NCBI GenBank assembly: GCA_003427395.1
Contig: BFEA01000023.1
Coordinates: 4,146,898-4,190,445, forward strand
Length of the DNA: 43,548 nt
Source of the DNA: Chara braunii
Taxonomy: Eukaryota; Streptophyta; Charophyceae; Charales; Characeae
Direction of reading: 5' to 3'
Part shown: piece by piece, positions 32,735-39,269 of the stretch
How positions within the stretch are numbered: position 1 is the stretch's first letter
Layout: every line of letters begins with the position of its first letter
Program-made: the position numbers and the translations under genes
The notes under the pieces: generated by a model
Told to the model about the DNA's origin: nothing
Seen by the model: the letters and a program-made list of their open reading frames with translations, nothing else
The model's database searches: none

Positions 32735-34575
32735 AACACAGATGTTGATGTTAATGATGATGATGATGATGATGATAACGCAGATGAAGATGATGTTAAT
32801 GATGATGATGATGATGATGACAACGCAGATGAAGATGTTGATGTTAATGATGATGACGATAATGATGATAACGCAGATGAAGATGATGTTAATGATGATG
32901 ATGACGACGATGTGCGGCCAACTTGACCACAAACGCTTCAAAGAGAGTCAGAGAGACCTTCCACAACTGAAGACGAACAACAACAGGAACACGAAAGCCG
33001 AGTAAGCCGAGAACCCCGTCGAGTGCGGATGAACCACGGCCGTGCAGAACGCGATAGAAAGAGGAAAGGATGGAGGAGGGGAAGAAGGGACGAAAGGAAG
33101 AACGCAAAGAGGAACGAAAGAAGGGAGGGAAGGAGGAACGGAAGGAGGAACGAAAGGAGAAATGGAGGGGAGGAACGCAAGGAGGAACGCGAGGAGGAAC
33201 ACAAGGAGGAACGAAAGGAGAAGTGGAGGGGAGGAACGCGAGGACGAACTATGAGAGGAACGGAGCATCAGAGCGAGGAACGGTAGCAGGATAGACGAAG
33301 GGTACCCGTCTTCACCCGAATACAACGTACGGTCATTACTGCTGTAACTGGACTCAAAGCTGGCCCAAGTGCTGCTATAATAACCGTATGTGGGTAAAGA
33401 GGGGTAGGAGGAACCGGGGGGAGGTAGGACCAGGACAAGAGAGCTATGGAGAACGCAAGAGAGACAGAGTGTCAGCAGCAAACATGGAAGATACTAAGTG
33501 GGCGGCGTCCGGCGTTCATGCCACATTTTGGCGGCGACGACCACCAGTTTGGTTGTTTTCTCTGCAACATTTTCCCATTTTTCATTCAGAAAAAATAGTA
33601 AAAATGTCTTTATTATTTTTATATTTTTACACTACTGCCATTGTCGAATTATTAACTCGGTTCAGACAAGACCAGAGAGTTCCGCCGCCGCTCGGAATAA
33701 CTGTAGTAGCTTGCTTGCTATCCTGCAATGCGTAGGACAGTGATCGAGTACAGCCGTCGACGTCCCACCCAATCCCGATCCCGATCCTGATCCCGAACCC
33801 CATACGGCTGATATGATGACACTCACATAAGCCTGACTCGCGTGACAGTGGGTGACAGTGAGTGACAGTCTGACACACTGACCTTGACGTCTGGAGGCAG
33901 CTGGAGACGCGGCTTCGCGGCCGGGATGAAAGTGGCGCCGCCACCCGATCCCGACCCTGCTGCACTCCTGATCCTCCGAAGATGCTTCGTGTAATCGTAT
34001 CCGTCATCCGGAAATCCCATTTCCAGAATCTCCCTCCTCATCTCCTCCGACAGTCCGTGTCCCGATCCTGATCCCAATTGCCCGCCATGCCCACGGAGTG
34101 ACAGTACTGCCGCGCCGGCCTGCTTCGTCAACGTCCTGCCCTTCGCGCCCGCAAGCTCGTCCTTCCTCGCTCCGTTTCCCTTTCCCAGTCCCTCCTCCTC
34201 CTCCTCCTCCTCATCGTCCTCCTCCGCATCCATGAATCTGGAATCGTCGTCGTCTTCCTCTTCACCATTGTCTCCACCATAGCCGCCGCCATCGCCGCCC
34301 TCCGCCGCTTTCTGCTTGGCTGCAACTTCTTCTTCCCCACGTTCCGATCCCGACGCTCCCCGCTCCCTGGTCGGGATCCCCGCTCTCCACACAGCAGCAC
34401 CTGCTCCGAGACGAGCTTGAGGGTCTTCTTCCGTGAAACCCGGCACGTAACCGGTTCCACGATCAATACGTGTGAACACACGATCGCTCTGCTCGATCAA
34501 CGGATCGGATGAATCTCGAAAGACCAGAGCGAAAGTCGCAGATTTCTTCTTGTCGATGAACTTTTTCTTCCCCAT
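17475..34575 (-). CDS. LTV1: LTV1 homologue, 40S ribosomal subunit biogenesis factor (gene span, four exons)
   Basis: Joining 34575-33883, 26074-25508, 21128-20379 and 17606-17475 on the minus strand gives an uninterrupted 713-residue protein with three phase-0 GT/AG introns. Landmarks in order: MGKKKFIDKKKSATF at residue 1; EEMRREILEMGFPDDGYDY near 177-195; RVSG.V near 239-243; DLEDDFVAMAN near 307; RLLDEQFEQ at 412-420; DCETIVSTYSNLDNHP at 556-571; GETAEERKARK at 660-670; then AMVKEERREARAAKK. This order is diagnostic of the LTV1 family. In yeast and animals LTV1 works with ENP1 and uS3 on the pre-40S particle, and its phosphorylation by a CK1-type kinase is needed for maturation. The protein is longer than the plant homologues I know (about 450-550 residues) because of acidic, Gly-rich and Lys/Glu-rich insertions. 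All key motifs are intact, so it is probably functional. Confidence 0.93.
18051..18287 (+). repeat. Tandem duplication of a ~117-bp unit
   Basis: Two units, each with GTAATGTTTAGGGGCT-like start, a GGGA/GAGAG-rich middle, CAGTTTC.CC.CA..A, CGG(G/C)..GTCCCATGC.CTTG. Split at about 18170. A B-box-like motif (GAGTTCAAATCCC, 18024-18036) lies just upstream. Confidence 0.6.
18581..18672 (+). mobile_element. Hairpin MITE (CACCCGAATA type), copy 1
   Basis: Begins CACCCGAATAGAACGC and ends CTATTCGGGTG; the inner part CGGTCATTATAGCTGTATTT pairs with GATACGGCAATAATTACC. The inverted repeat continues outward (GAAGACAGTGGTACC on the right matches GGTACCCGTCTTC on the left of copy 3). About 92 bp; whole-length foldback. 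Two more copies lie in LTV1 intron 1 (31301, 33308). Confidence 0.8.
18723..18841. mobile_element. Foldback element, 41-bp arms
   Basis: The left arm starts CTACATAACACTCTACATGC and the right arm ends GAGTGTTGTGTAG. The arms pair over 41 bp with four differences, all transitions. The centre (18764-18800) is unpaired. Single copy in the window. Confidence 0.75.
19045..19125 (-). repeat. tRNA-derived SINE-like unit, copy 1
   Basis: Pol III internal promoter on the minus strand: A box GAGCTCAGTTGGTAG (19116-19102) and B box GAGTTCGAATCCG (19065-19053), 36 bp apart. The segment CATTTCAACAGTCATGAC is shared in altered form with the unit at 30309-30375, which suggests one SINE family. Confidence 0.6.
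19726..19785 (+). repeat. tRNA-like unit with A and B boxes
   Basis: A box-like AACTCAGTTGCTACA (19727-19741), anticodon-arm-like GCACTGTTGCGATGC, B box GAGTTCGAGCCCC (19769-19781), followed at once by an A-rich run. Either a SINE head or a tRNA pseudogene. Confidence 0.5.
20003..20080 (-). repeat. Possible tRNA-like unit
   Basis: Strong B box GTGTTCAAATCCTGG on the minus strand (20026-20012). The A-box region (GCCTGGTGGCTGTGAATA) is weak. Confidence 0.35.
20379..21128 (-). CDS. LTV1: LTV1 exon 3
   Basis: 250 codons, residues 421-670, starting LTLREYADDDDELEG after the acceptor AAATAG and ending GGETAEERKARK at donor AAG|GTATGT. Contains the conserved DCETIVSTYSNLDNHP (556-571) and VTPGFIRLGGRQQLPVDF (about 597-614). 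The stretch at 530-553 is strongly acidic and 615-655 is Lys/Glu/Gly-rich. The open frame continues past the donor into the intron, but the family motif continues only through the splice. Confidence 0.93.
21530..21567. repeat. (AG)n microsatellite
   Basis: AG dinucleotides in intron 2. Confidence 0.95.
21968..22200 (-). mobile_element. Core-sharing inverted-repeat element, GGCCCGG type, partial
   Basis: Left end GATACCAGAGTGGCCCGGG and ACTTGCCCAGCCAG resembles the left end of 23411-23624. The core on the minus strand is AATAAACTGAACAACTTTTG then CCTCAGGGTCGGATC (about 22115-22070). The right end is lost where the poly-C tract starts at 22201. Confidence 0.6.
22201..22509. repeat. Poly-C tract, TCCGGAC-word block, poly-G tract
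   Basis: About 87 bases of almost pure C (22201-22287), then 190 bp in which TCCGGAC, CCGGTCC and close variants repeat in both orientations, then about 29 G (22481-22509). C and G tracts could pair to close a long stem around the word block; the tracts are also i-motif and G-quadruplex material. Tract lengths should be treated as uncertain. Confidence 0.85.
22811..22908. repeat. (CT)n microsatellite with 16-base assembly gap
   Basis: CT dinucleotides on both sides of 16 Ns at 22866-22881. The true length is unknown. Confidence 0.97.
23411..23624 (-). mobile_element. Core-sharing inverted-repeat element, GGCCCGG type, complete
   Basis: 214 bp with perfect 12-bp terminal inverted repeats CTAGGCTACCAG / CTGGTAGCCTAG. 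Subterminal words are GGCCGGCCAGGCC on the left and ACGGCCGGGCCGCCCAGG on the right. The shared core is on the minus strand (AATAAACTGAACAACTTTTG, 23562-23543, then CCTCAGGGTTACATCC). Non-coding MITE. A hammerhead repeat starts immediately at its right end. Confidence 0.8.
23626..23890 (-). repeat. Hammerhead-bearing dispersed repeat, copy 4
   Basis: TATATCGTCAAACATAACTG, CGTAGGCAGAAAGAGAG, GAGGACAAAAACAAAAGAGG, then the hammerhead and ATGACACTGAAAGTGATATT, in the same order as the copy at 9945. The conserved hairpin is decayed (CGCAGTAATCCGTAGGC). Confidence 0.75.
23716..23769 (-). ncRNA. Type III hammerhead ribozyme motif, decayed copy
   Basis: Minus strand. Stem III GACTGT / ACAGTC is perfect (6 bp) and the site before stem I is GUA, an allowed NUH. 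The core CTGATGA is intact. Stem II is GTCGG-TGAAACT-CCAAT (one mismatch, one G-U). Stem I is broken (TAAA opposite CCTC), and GAAA has become AAAA. The damage is complementary to that at 10022-10079, and both have the same spacing between stem III and the core. Expected inactive. Confidence 0.7.
23940..24430. repeat. Tandem repeat, ~155-bp period, three copies
   Basis: Three units at about 23990-24130, 24145-24290 and 24295-24430, each with an A-rich start, GATACAGAATC.GAGTATATG, CCCTC.TTGA.AAGT, a GTTCATCACGGA segment (first two units) and TTTCAGAAATGAAAA.C. Identity falls from right to left. Confidence 0.75.
24451..25014 (-). mobile_element. Core-sharing inverted-repeat element, TCCGGAC type, complete
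   Basis: 564 bp with perfect terminal inverted repeats CATGGCTACG / CGTAGCCATG, flanked by A runs. Subterminal blocks at 24461-24535 and 24857-25003 are built from TCCGGAC, GTCCGGA and CCGGACGTCCGG in both orientations. The core is on the minus strand at 24832-24765 (CACTTTTGCCTCAGAGTCATG then AATTCCTAAACAAAC). The interior is AT-rich and non-coding. Confidence 0.8.
25122..25151. repeat. T30 tract
   Basis: Homopolymer in intron 2. Confidence 0.97.
25350..25430 (-). repeat. Fragment of the hammerhead-bearing repeat family
   Basis: AACTCAAAGCAGACTATCAC then TAACCCACAC and ACAGGTTCACACACCATTAC match 10132-10205 of copy 2. A hammerhead could not be built in the adjoining 25255-25345. Confidence 0.5.
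25508..26074 (-). CDS. LTV1: LTV1 exon 2
   Basis: 189 codons, residues 232-420. Starts AFDSSAVRVSGVVADQQ after acceptor TTTTTGTACAG and ends AKERPKRLLDEQFEQ at donor CAG|GTGGGT. Conserved pieces: AIDPDVLAALES near 279-290 and DLEDDFVAMAN near 307-317. A long Asp/Gly-rich run (GGGYGDNDDGDDGDD, about 378-392) sits before the RLLDEQF motif and accounts for much of the extra length. Confidence 0.93.
26341..26440 (+). pseudogene. U6 snRNA retropseudogene
   Basis: The 5' hairpin GTCC-TTCT-GGAC is followed by ACGATAC.GAGAAAATTAG and CATGGCCCCTGC, then CACAAGCACGACTCAC and AATTTGAGAAATG, the U6 order throughout. The ACAGAGA box is ACCGAGA, and a two-base insertion breaks CCCCTGCGCAAG. No upstream TATA box or plant USE is visible. 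An A-rich tail follows (26445-26463), and TCACATGCCTG after it (26464-26474) resembles TCACAGGCCTG before it (26308-26318), a possible target duplication. Best read as a reverse-transcribed copy. Confidence 0.8.
26589..26622. repeat. T34 tract
   Basis: Homopolymer in intron 1. Confidence 0.97.
26760..26825 (-). repeat. tRNA-like unit (Asn-like)
   Basis: Minus strand: A-box region CACAGTTGCAGTGGTAAAG (26822-26804), anticodon-arm-like CTGGCTGTTATAGCC with GUU in the loop, B box CCGGTTTGATTCTG (26777-26764). tRNA pseudogene or SINE head. Confidence 0.5.
27717..27844. repeat. Perfect 64-bp tandem duplication
   Basis: Units 27717-27780 and 27781-27844 are identical, starting GATACGCTTGGTGTGTGTAC and ending TTCTTGCAACAA. 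Recent duplication or collapse of a longer array. Confidence 0.95.
27838..28039. mobile_element. Foldback element, ~58-bp arms
   Basis: Left arm GCAACAAAATCACACTCGGG to CGCGCACCAAGTTTCAAAGG pairs with right arm CCCTTTCAAACTTGGTGCGC to GTGTGATTTTGTTGC. The centre contains CCACATTTGGGTGTG and CCACATGTGG palindromes. A related partial copy follows at 28311-28480. Confidence 0.75.
28311..28480. repeat. Related copy of the 27838-28039 foldback
   Basis: Repeats TTTTGTTGCCC, GCCGAGTTT.AAAAGGGCA, CTCGCGCGCCGAGTTTG, GGGCAACAAATTCACACGTG and CCCTTTTTCAAACTC.GC, in both orientations. Confidence 0.65.
28629..28664. repeat. T16 then G20 tract
   Basis: Homopolymer pair in intron 1. Confidence 0.95.
28697..28760 (+). 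repeat. tRNA-like unit
   Basis: CATGGTGGTAAGAGCAGC resembles a D-arm/A-box and GGGTTCCAATCTATTGG a B box, 30 bp apart. GGTTCCAATCTATTGGC recurs at 28967-28983. Confidence 0.45.
28803..29071. mobile_element. Foldback with ~62-bp arms enclosing a nested MITE
   Basis: The left arm starts GAGCCAGTTTGGGTCCTG and runs through AGAGTGTGAGTTGGCATATT to GCTGGACCCC; the right arm (about 29010-29071) is its reverse complement with only a few mismatches. The MITE at 28859-28968 and a repeated GGTTCCAATCTATTGGC lie between the arms. Confidence 0.8.
28859..28968 (-). mobile_element. MITE, GGTCCCACTTGC type, copy 2
   Basis: Reverse-complement copy of 15340-15451: CTAGGTCCCACTTGCACG at the left, GCGCAAGTGGGACACTGG at the right, and CGTAGATAGCAAAGATCAAC in the middle. 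About 88-90% identical by eye. Confidence 0.8.
29150..30180. repeat. Compound inverted/tandem repeat built on TTGATCGGTCTGAACGC
   Basis: The left part (29160-29530) is a tandem of about 143-bp units with the word in one orientation (TTCAGACCGATCAACACAAG). From about 29520 the word is inverted (TGTTGATCGGTCTGAA). Two ~145-bp units with GTGTTTTC.TTAAAATTGAG follow (29570 and 29726). The arm 29726-29812 then pairs with 29916-29999 around a 100-bp centre. More inverted words run to 30180. Confidence 0.8.
30309..30375 (-). repeat. tRNA-derived SINE-like unit, copy 2
   Basis: Minus strand A box CCTAGCTCAGTGGGGACC (30372-30355) and B box TAGTTCGAATTCAC (about 30323-30310). TATTTCAACAGTTCATGGG parallels the unit at 19045-19125. 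Confidence 0.6.
30437..30800. repeat. 74-bp minisatellite, five copies
   Basis: Unit: TTTTCGTTCCTTCTTTGCTA, CCACAGCTGTAAGACAAGAG, CAACCAAAGGGTGAAGAACT, TGGTCTCATCTTCG. Inner units are nearly identical; the outer ones diverge. One N at 30609. Each unit carries a pyrimidine-rich TTTGCTACCACAG next to (G/C)TGTAAG, which looks like an acceptor abutting a donor on the plus strand, antisense to LTV1. Confidence 0.9.
30808..30860. repeat. GCAAATTCTCATA tandem, four copies
   Basis: Short tandem array with 13-16-bp period in intron 1. Confidence 0.85.
31301..31394 (+). mobile_element. Hairpin MITE (CACCCGAATA type), copy 2
   Basis: CCCCCGAATAGAACGCCCGG, GCTGTATCTAGACTG, AATACAGCTGCTAGAATGAC, then ACTATTTGGGGG with GAAGAC following. 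Same length and order as 18581-18672. Confidence 0.75.
31474..31580. repeat. Palindromic ATCCATTTATAAATGGAT array
   Basis: Iterated AAATGGATAATC and its complement ATCCATTTA form overlapping palindromes in intron 1. Confidence 0.85.
31675..31960. repeat. (TTC)n array with (TGC)n islands
   Basis: Almost pure pyrimidine on the plus strand for about 285 bp, with two TGC runs (31703-31723 and 31832-31845). Long Phe/Ser/Leu frames are artefacts. Confidence 0.95.
32340..32915. repeat. (ATG)n/(ATC)n arrays with higher-order units
   Basis: ATC run at 32433-32475, then degenerate GATGA repeats, then three or four higher-order units (TGATGTTAATGATGATGATG, GATAACGCAGATGAAGATG) at 32690-32915. Poly-Met/Ile/Asp frames are artefacts. 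Confidence 0.95.
33060..33280. repeat. GGAGGAACG(AAA) minisatellite
   Basis: 9-13-bp purine-rich units (GGAGGAACGAAA, GGAGGAACGCAA, GGAGGAACGCGA) in about 15 copies, with a larger repeat of GAGAAGTGGAGGGGAGGAAC-type segments. Confidence 0.9.
33308..33402 (+). mobile_element. Hairpin MITE (CACCCGAATA type), copy 3
   Basis: GTCTTCACCCGAATACAACG, CGGTCATTACTGCTGTAACT at the left; GCTGCTATAATAACCGTATG and TGGGTAAAGAG at the right. Longest outer terminal repeat of the three copies. Confidence 0.75.
33883..34575 (-). CDS. LTV1: LTV1 exon 1 (N-terminus)
   Basis: 231 codons. The start ATG at 34575 is chosen because MGKKKFIDKKKSATF is the invariant plant LTV1 N-terminus and the context is strong (A at -3, G at +4). 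SDRVFTRID near 30-38 and LSEEMRREILEMGFPDDGYDY near 175-195 are conserved. Between them are a Gly/Asp/Glu run (92-128) and a Gly/Ser-rich linker (164-174) longer than in relatives I know. The exon ends LQLPPDVK at donor AAG|GTCAGT; the open frame beyond is intron. GC-rich compared with the rest of the window. Confidence 0.95.
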
Positions 34576-35528
34576 CCTGTCCCTCTTCTCACCCTTCTGT
34601 TCCTCCTCTCCTCGTCGTCCTCCCCCCGCGCTCCCCCAATTTCCACCCCCGCGCCTCCTCTTCTTCTTCCTCCTCCTCCGCTTTTCTTACCAGCCGCGCC
34701 ACAAGGGACATAGCCCGATCGTCCGCGTGACAGGCTGCGGCATCCCCTGGTCTCGCGCTTGTCCTGTCTCTTCCACGGAGACGGCGATGGCTTGCGGATC
34801 GCAGAGAATTGACAACAAGACCCTACCCGTCTGGGACGCGACTGCTTTACCAGGATTCTGCATTACTGGCCGTTGATATGAGGTCAAAAACCAGGGACTC
34901 CGATATCGGGGACATCGCCCCTGGCTTCTTCAGTTTCTGACCGTAGATCAGGCACGCCGATGGCCCGACACGAAGAATCCTGATAAATGGGATCTCGAAC
35001 GGCCCACTGTCCCAGAACATGGGCCTCGTTCCACACCACTTCACTTGAAACTCGAGTAAGCGCTCGAGTTCCGATGGTGATTAAAAAATTAAAAAATACC
35101 TGAGTCACGTTTAGTTCCACTCAACCCTCGAGTCCGCCCTTGAAATGAGCGGGAGTGGTGCTGCAATAGCTCAACCAGACCCGCATGGGCCGTGTAGTTA
35201 GTTGGGCAGGCGTTGGGCGGCGCATGATGGCCCCGGATCGGACGTGCACACCATCAACCCGCCCGAATGTGAGAAGAGCGCGCGGGTTCCGAATCTTTCC
35301 GACGTTTGTTGTTTTGGTGGAAAAGTCCATGATTTCACTGCCACTTTGAAGTTATGGAGGGAAGTTGGTGCCAGCGCATCAGTCATAACAAATCGCGCAG
35401 ACAAGAACGAGGGCCGTAGGTACTCCTCACTGATCGAACGCGCGGTCGATGGAACGTTCCAAGCATGACATTTGCGTTGGGCATGTGACGACACTAACGT
35501 CTCTGGTGGGGGGAGGGGAGGGGGAGGG
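34576..35528 (-). other. LTV1 5' UTR and probable promoter region
   Basis: On the minus strand the first ~110 bp upstream of the ATG are purine-rich (GAGGAGGAAGAAG type), and GC stays high to about 34850. No clear TATA box. Open frames at 34687-35468 have no recognisable motifs. Confidence 0.5.
35001..35026 (-). promoter_or_regulatory. Candidate site II (TGGGCY) pair
   Basis: GGCCCA at 35001-35006 and TGGGCC at 35020-35025 are inverted copies of the plant site II element, common upstream of ribosomal and ribosome-biogenesis genes. They lie about 430-450 bp above the LTV1 start codon, farther than usual if the UTR is short. Suggestive only. Confidence 0.3.
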
Positions 35529-38371
35529 GACGGGTTGAACGGGGAGCCTTTGTTAAACACAAATTGATAATGGAAAACATCGCTACCACTATCCAAACAT
35601 TAGAGATTATTTCCGCGGAGATACGGGATGTCGCAATTTTACTCTTGCATATGGAAAAGGCGTATGATAAAGTTGGGTGGGCCTCTGTAATAACAACGCT
35701 AAGACATATGGGATTTGGAGAAAAAAATTGTAAATGGGTTGCGGTAATGTATTCCACTGCGACAGCGTCAATCATGGTGAACGGGCAGATTTCTCAAGAG
35801 TTTTATCTGACCAGGTCACTCCGCCAGGGCTGTCCCCTAGCCCCCCCTCCTGTTTGTCATCCATTTAGAGGTGCTCTTGAGCAGCATACGTCATAATGAT
35901 AATATTGAGGGACTGAGACTTACAAACCATCAAGAATGGAAAGGAAGTGCCCTGGCCGATGACCTGATCTTAGCATGTAAGAATACTAAACCTAATTTAG
36001 TAAATCTCAGGAAACTACTCAATGTACATTGTGAGTTATTTGAGGCCTCTATTAATTGGAGTAAGTCAATGTTTTTCCTCCCTGATGAGTTTCAATTGAA
36101 AGTGGACGAGGGATTGAAGGCGATACCTGCAAACTCATCGTAACGGTTTTGGGGAGTTCAAGCATCTCTGACTAATAATGAGATGTTTCAAAACAATCTG
36201 TTAGAAGAAAAGTTGGAGAACAGGTTCTCAAGCAGGAAGTACACAAGACACTTGTCTTTGATGGGCAAAGCCCTTGTGATCTTTTCGGCAGGATTCTCGG
36301 TCATGTGGTTTACCCTCGCAGTGCATATTATGGGTGATGCAACGTATAAGAGCATAAAAAATGCAGCGACTAAGTTCATGTGGACACCAAAAGCAGATAA
36401 AGAAGAAGGGTTCATGACTGAGGTCGCATGGGAGACAGTCACTGTGACCTTCCCACGATCTGAAGGGGGTCTGGGCCAACTTGACCCACAGCGACTAAAC
36501 CTGACTCAGATAGCCAAGTGATGTATTAAAACACTTTTGGAAGAGAGCAGGCCGCCATAGTTGGCAATGACCCTTTACATCTTGACCAAAGAGCGGTCTC
36601 TGAGCCGTGAGGGAGATGTATTAGCATGCCTGTTAATTATTACGCCACATAATGATAAGAAACCAAAGTCAGTGTTTTGGAGAAATATTATGCATGCATG
36701 ACACAAACTCTTCCTTTCGGAAAGACTGCACCCTAATACAAAGGACTCAGTGCTAAATCATATTTTGTTTGAAAACCCGTTGATGTTAGATCCGGATGGA
36801 TAGGAATTTTCAGCCTATGATTCAACTGGTCACTTTGGTAAATCATGGGTAGAAAGGGGAGTGGTTAGATTGAACGACATTTGGAATGAGGAAACAAAAT
36901 CATGGAGGACGGAACAATAAATAAAAATTAGCCTGGGCGGGCTGAGAAAAGTTGGGAGGAGACTGCACGCATTGATAAACGATATTCCTTGGTCATGGAA
37001 ACAAATGTTAACAGAGAACAAAATTCTTGATACTGGACTATGATGCCATAACTTCACAGATGGAACAAACTTTATCTACCAAGTTACAGAAGAGCTTGGG
37101 GCCAAGAGCTATGCTGCGAAAAAGTGGGACGTGCAAGATACTTTCGGGTACTCCAAGGAGTTGTCCTCCTCCACAATTGTGAGGTTAGACTCTCTGGAAC
37201 GCCTATCGGAGATAGCAGCCAGACTTAAAACCAGAAATGCATAGGCTAGTGGTAAACTAATCTACATTGTTGTTCTTCCTATGGGAGTCCAGATGGTAAA
37301 GTCATCTGCAGTAGACTTCCGGGCTGTAGGTTGGTCCCTAGGCCATCAGACTATCATATTAGATCAATATAGTTCAAAGGTGGGAACGAGTCTACTGAAA
37401 TCCAAAGTAAAAAAACAGCCAAACCACTAGCAGTCTGTTATTGAACGAAGGCAAAAGTTTGACTTGCTGATCATCTCTACGACTCAGTTAAACTCGATAT
37501 GGCAACAACTTCGTAGACGACCCTCACAAAGGACAGCCAGTCCGCTTTGGTTTCAGACCTTTTCAACATCATCATCGGCAGTGAATTTGGTCCAAAGAAA
37601 TATGACGATCTCACAGATATGTGTATGATGCAAATGGATCTGCAAAAACGACCGTCATCAATGGTTAACCTGTCCAGCATCCCGAAGAATATAGGATTGG
37701 TTCATTTAGCATTGGAATAGGTTCACAGGAAAAACCTTCGAGCGGCCAGATGAATGAACTATCTCAGAAACACACAAAGGAGACAAACAGAAAGAGGAAA
37801 ATTGACTCTATGCTGCTCAAGCAATAAGGGAAATTATTTTAAAATTGGTATGGGAGGACATAAATAACCAGTTTTTCCGCAGAGAGTTTATCTCGGATGT
37901 TGCAGTAAGGATACTGATTATACAAGAGATTCAATATACAATTACAAACGATTGGACCAGACATAGAAAAATAATGACGGGCATGACCTCGGTTAGGAAA
38001 TGGTTTGAAAAGACATGGGGAAAAGATTGTAGTCTTGCTAGGCTATATTCTATAGGCAGACCTCGGTTTTGTCCTTGGTTGTTATCCCCCCTGGGGTTTG
38101 GGGAGCAATTTAGTCACCCACCCTAGAGGGTCTAGAAGGAGTAGGCACCTGCAGAGTCTATTACAACCATGTCGACTACTGGAGGTTATGTTTAGAAAAA
38201 TGCCCTATTTTTTTCTCTATTTTGGGAACTTTCGTTTATGGGACACTGGTTTCTAAGAGCATAATTTGGGTATTGGCCTAGTACTTTCACCAGGTTGTTT
38301 GTGAGGGATTCTCAACCATCTTTCCTATTTGTAATATAACGTTCGATTATTAAAAAAAAAAAAAAAAAAAG
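35529..38371 (+). pseudogene. LINE retrotransposon, 5'-truncated, RT and C-terminal region
   Basis: RT motifs in order: GAFVKHKLIMENIATTIQTL (about 35550), LLHMEKAYDKVGW (35640), MYSTATASIMVNG (35750), TRSLRQGCPLAP (35815), then in another frame SALADDLILACKN (35945) where (Y/F)ADD is expected, FEASINWSKSMF (36045), RHLSLMGKALVI (36250), and GGLGQLD (36465). C-terminal coding remnants continue in stretches to about 38125. A one-base shift in the C-run near 35838 and stops at 36141 and 36519 break the frame. It ends in an A19 tail at 38353-38371. The RT resembles plant L1-type LINEs. Confidence 0.85.
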
Positions 38372-38399
38372 TCGTCTTTCGCCACACATTTCAGAATTC

Positions 38400-38790
38400 G
38401 ATGTGGTAAGTTGTATCGCGACCGCCTTCTTTTTGAACCCGTTCTCTCGGCATGTCCGATACTTGAATCCACTCGCCTCAAAGCGTTGTATGCAACGACA
38501 GTCGCTGTACAACATGCGAGGCCAGAGACCGAGTCTCAACAATCACAAATCCGGCGTTCACGATTTAAGAACACCATGATGCGAGAGGGAAGTGATAATC
38601 TCATATGATGAGCGCCGACGGCTTCCTATACGTCCCACTCACATATACGTGGTCTTTCTTCGGTGTACAGTAAATGACGCGTATGCGGAGGTACAAGAAG
38701 TCGACACCCCGATGGGTTCGTATGGTCAGTCCACATGGCATACGCACAACTACTTATCCGATACAATCAAAGTGTCTCGCTCATTCCGCT
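38400..38790 (-). repeat. Dispersed repeat, copy 2 (partner at 1893-2250)
   Basis: ACGACAGTCGCTGTACAAC, CGGCTTCCTATACGTCCCAC, CATATACGTGGTCTTTC, GAAGTCGACACC and AGTCCACATGGCATACG correspond in order to the first copy. It begins soon after the LINE tail. Confidence 0.55.
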
Positions 38791-39269
38791 AAAGGATCGG
38801 TTAAGGAAGAAGTACTTCTTAAGAAAAAGAGGAAGCAACAATGAACGTTGAATTTCATATCAATCAGTTAGTCCTTCAGATAAAGGGAGAATCAAAACCT
38901 GATCACACCGATTACATTGCATATAACAGTAGAATTTGCACAAGGAGACATTCCCTACTAGCCTTTTCCTGTTTGACGGAGTTCGTCGAGCGAAACCTCG
39001 AACGCAAAGGGGGAGACAAGGAGAAACCAGACGCATATAAACAGATATTGTGAAAATATTCTTGGGACCCACATGCGATAAGGAGGAAAAGGAAAGGGAA
39101 AAAAACAATTCATTCACGCATTTCGTTATTCAAAGGAAATCTCAGCAAACATCCGCGAAGAACCTCAGACACAAGGACGAACGTTCCTCATTAGCCTCAT
39201 AAGTTTGCAATCGCTTGTATAACGAGATCCGAATGAGAAGGGACGAAAAGGTTTATTTTGTAACAGATC
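38791..39269. other. No recognisable gene
   Basis: A/G-rich sequence. Short frames at 38841-39117 have no motif. Confidence 0.5.

Larger units (their letters stand above)
26075..33882 (-). other. LTV1: LTV1 intron 1 (7808 bp)
   Basis: Donor AAG|GTCAGT after LPPDVK, acceptor TTTTTGTACAG|GCA. It is the most repeat-dense part of the window. It holds the U6 pseudogene, SINE-like units, MITEs, foldbacks, minisatellites and trinucleotide arrays listed separately. Stretches not listed (26840-27700, 28040-28310) show no gene. Confidence 0.9.

Noticed and set aside
36080-36110. CTGATGAG...GAAAG in the plus strand, hammerhead-like
   Set aside because: It lies in the LINE coding frame (LPDEFQLKV), stem II is poor and no stem III partner was seen.
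35564-38371. A functional reverse transcriptase gene
   Set aside because: Frameshift near 35838 and stops at 36141 and 36519 break it; it is listed as a pseudogene.
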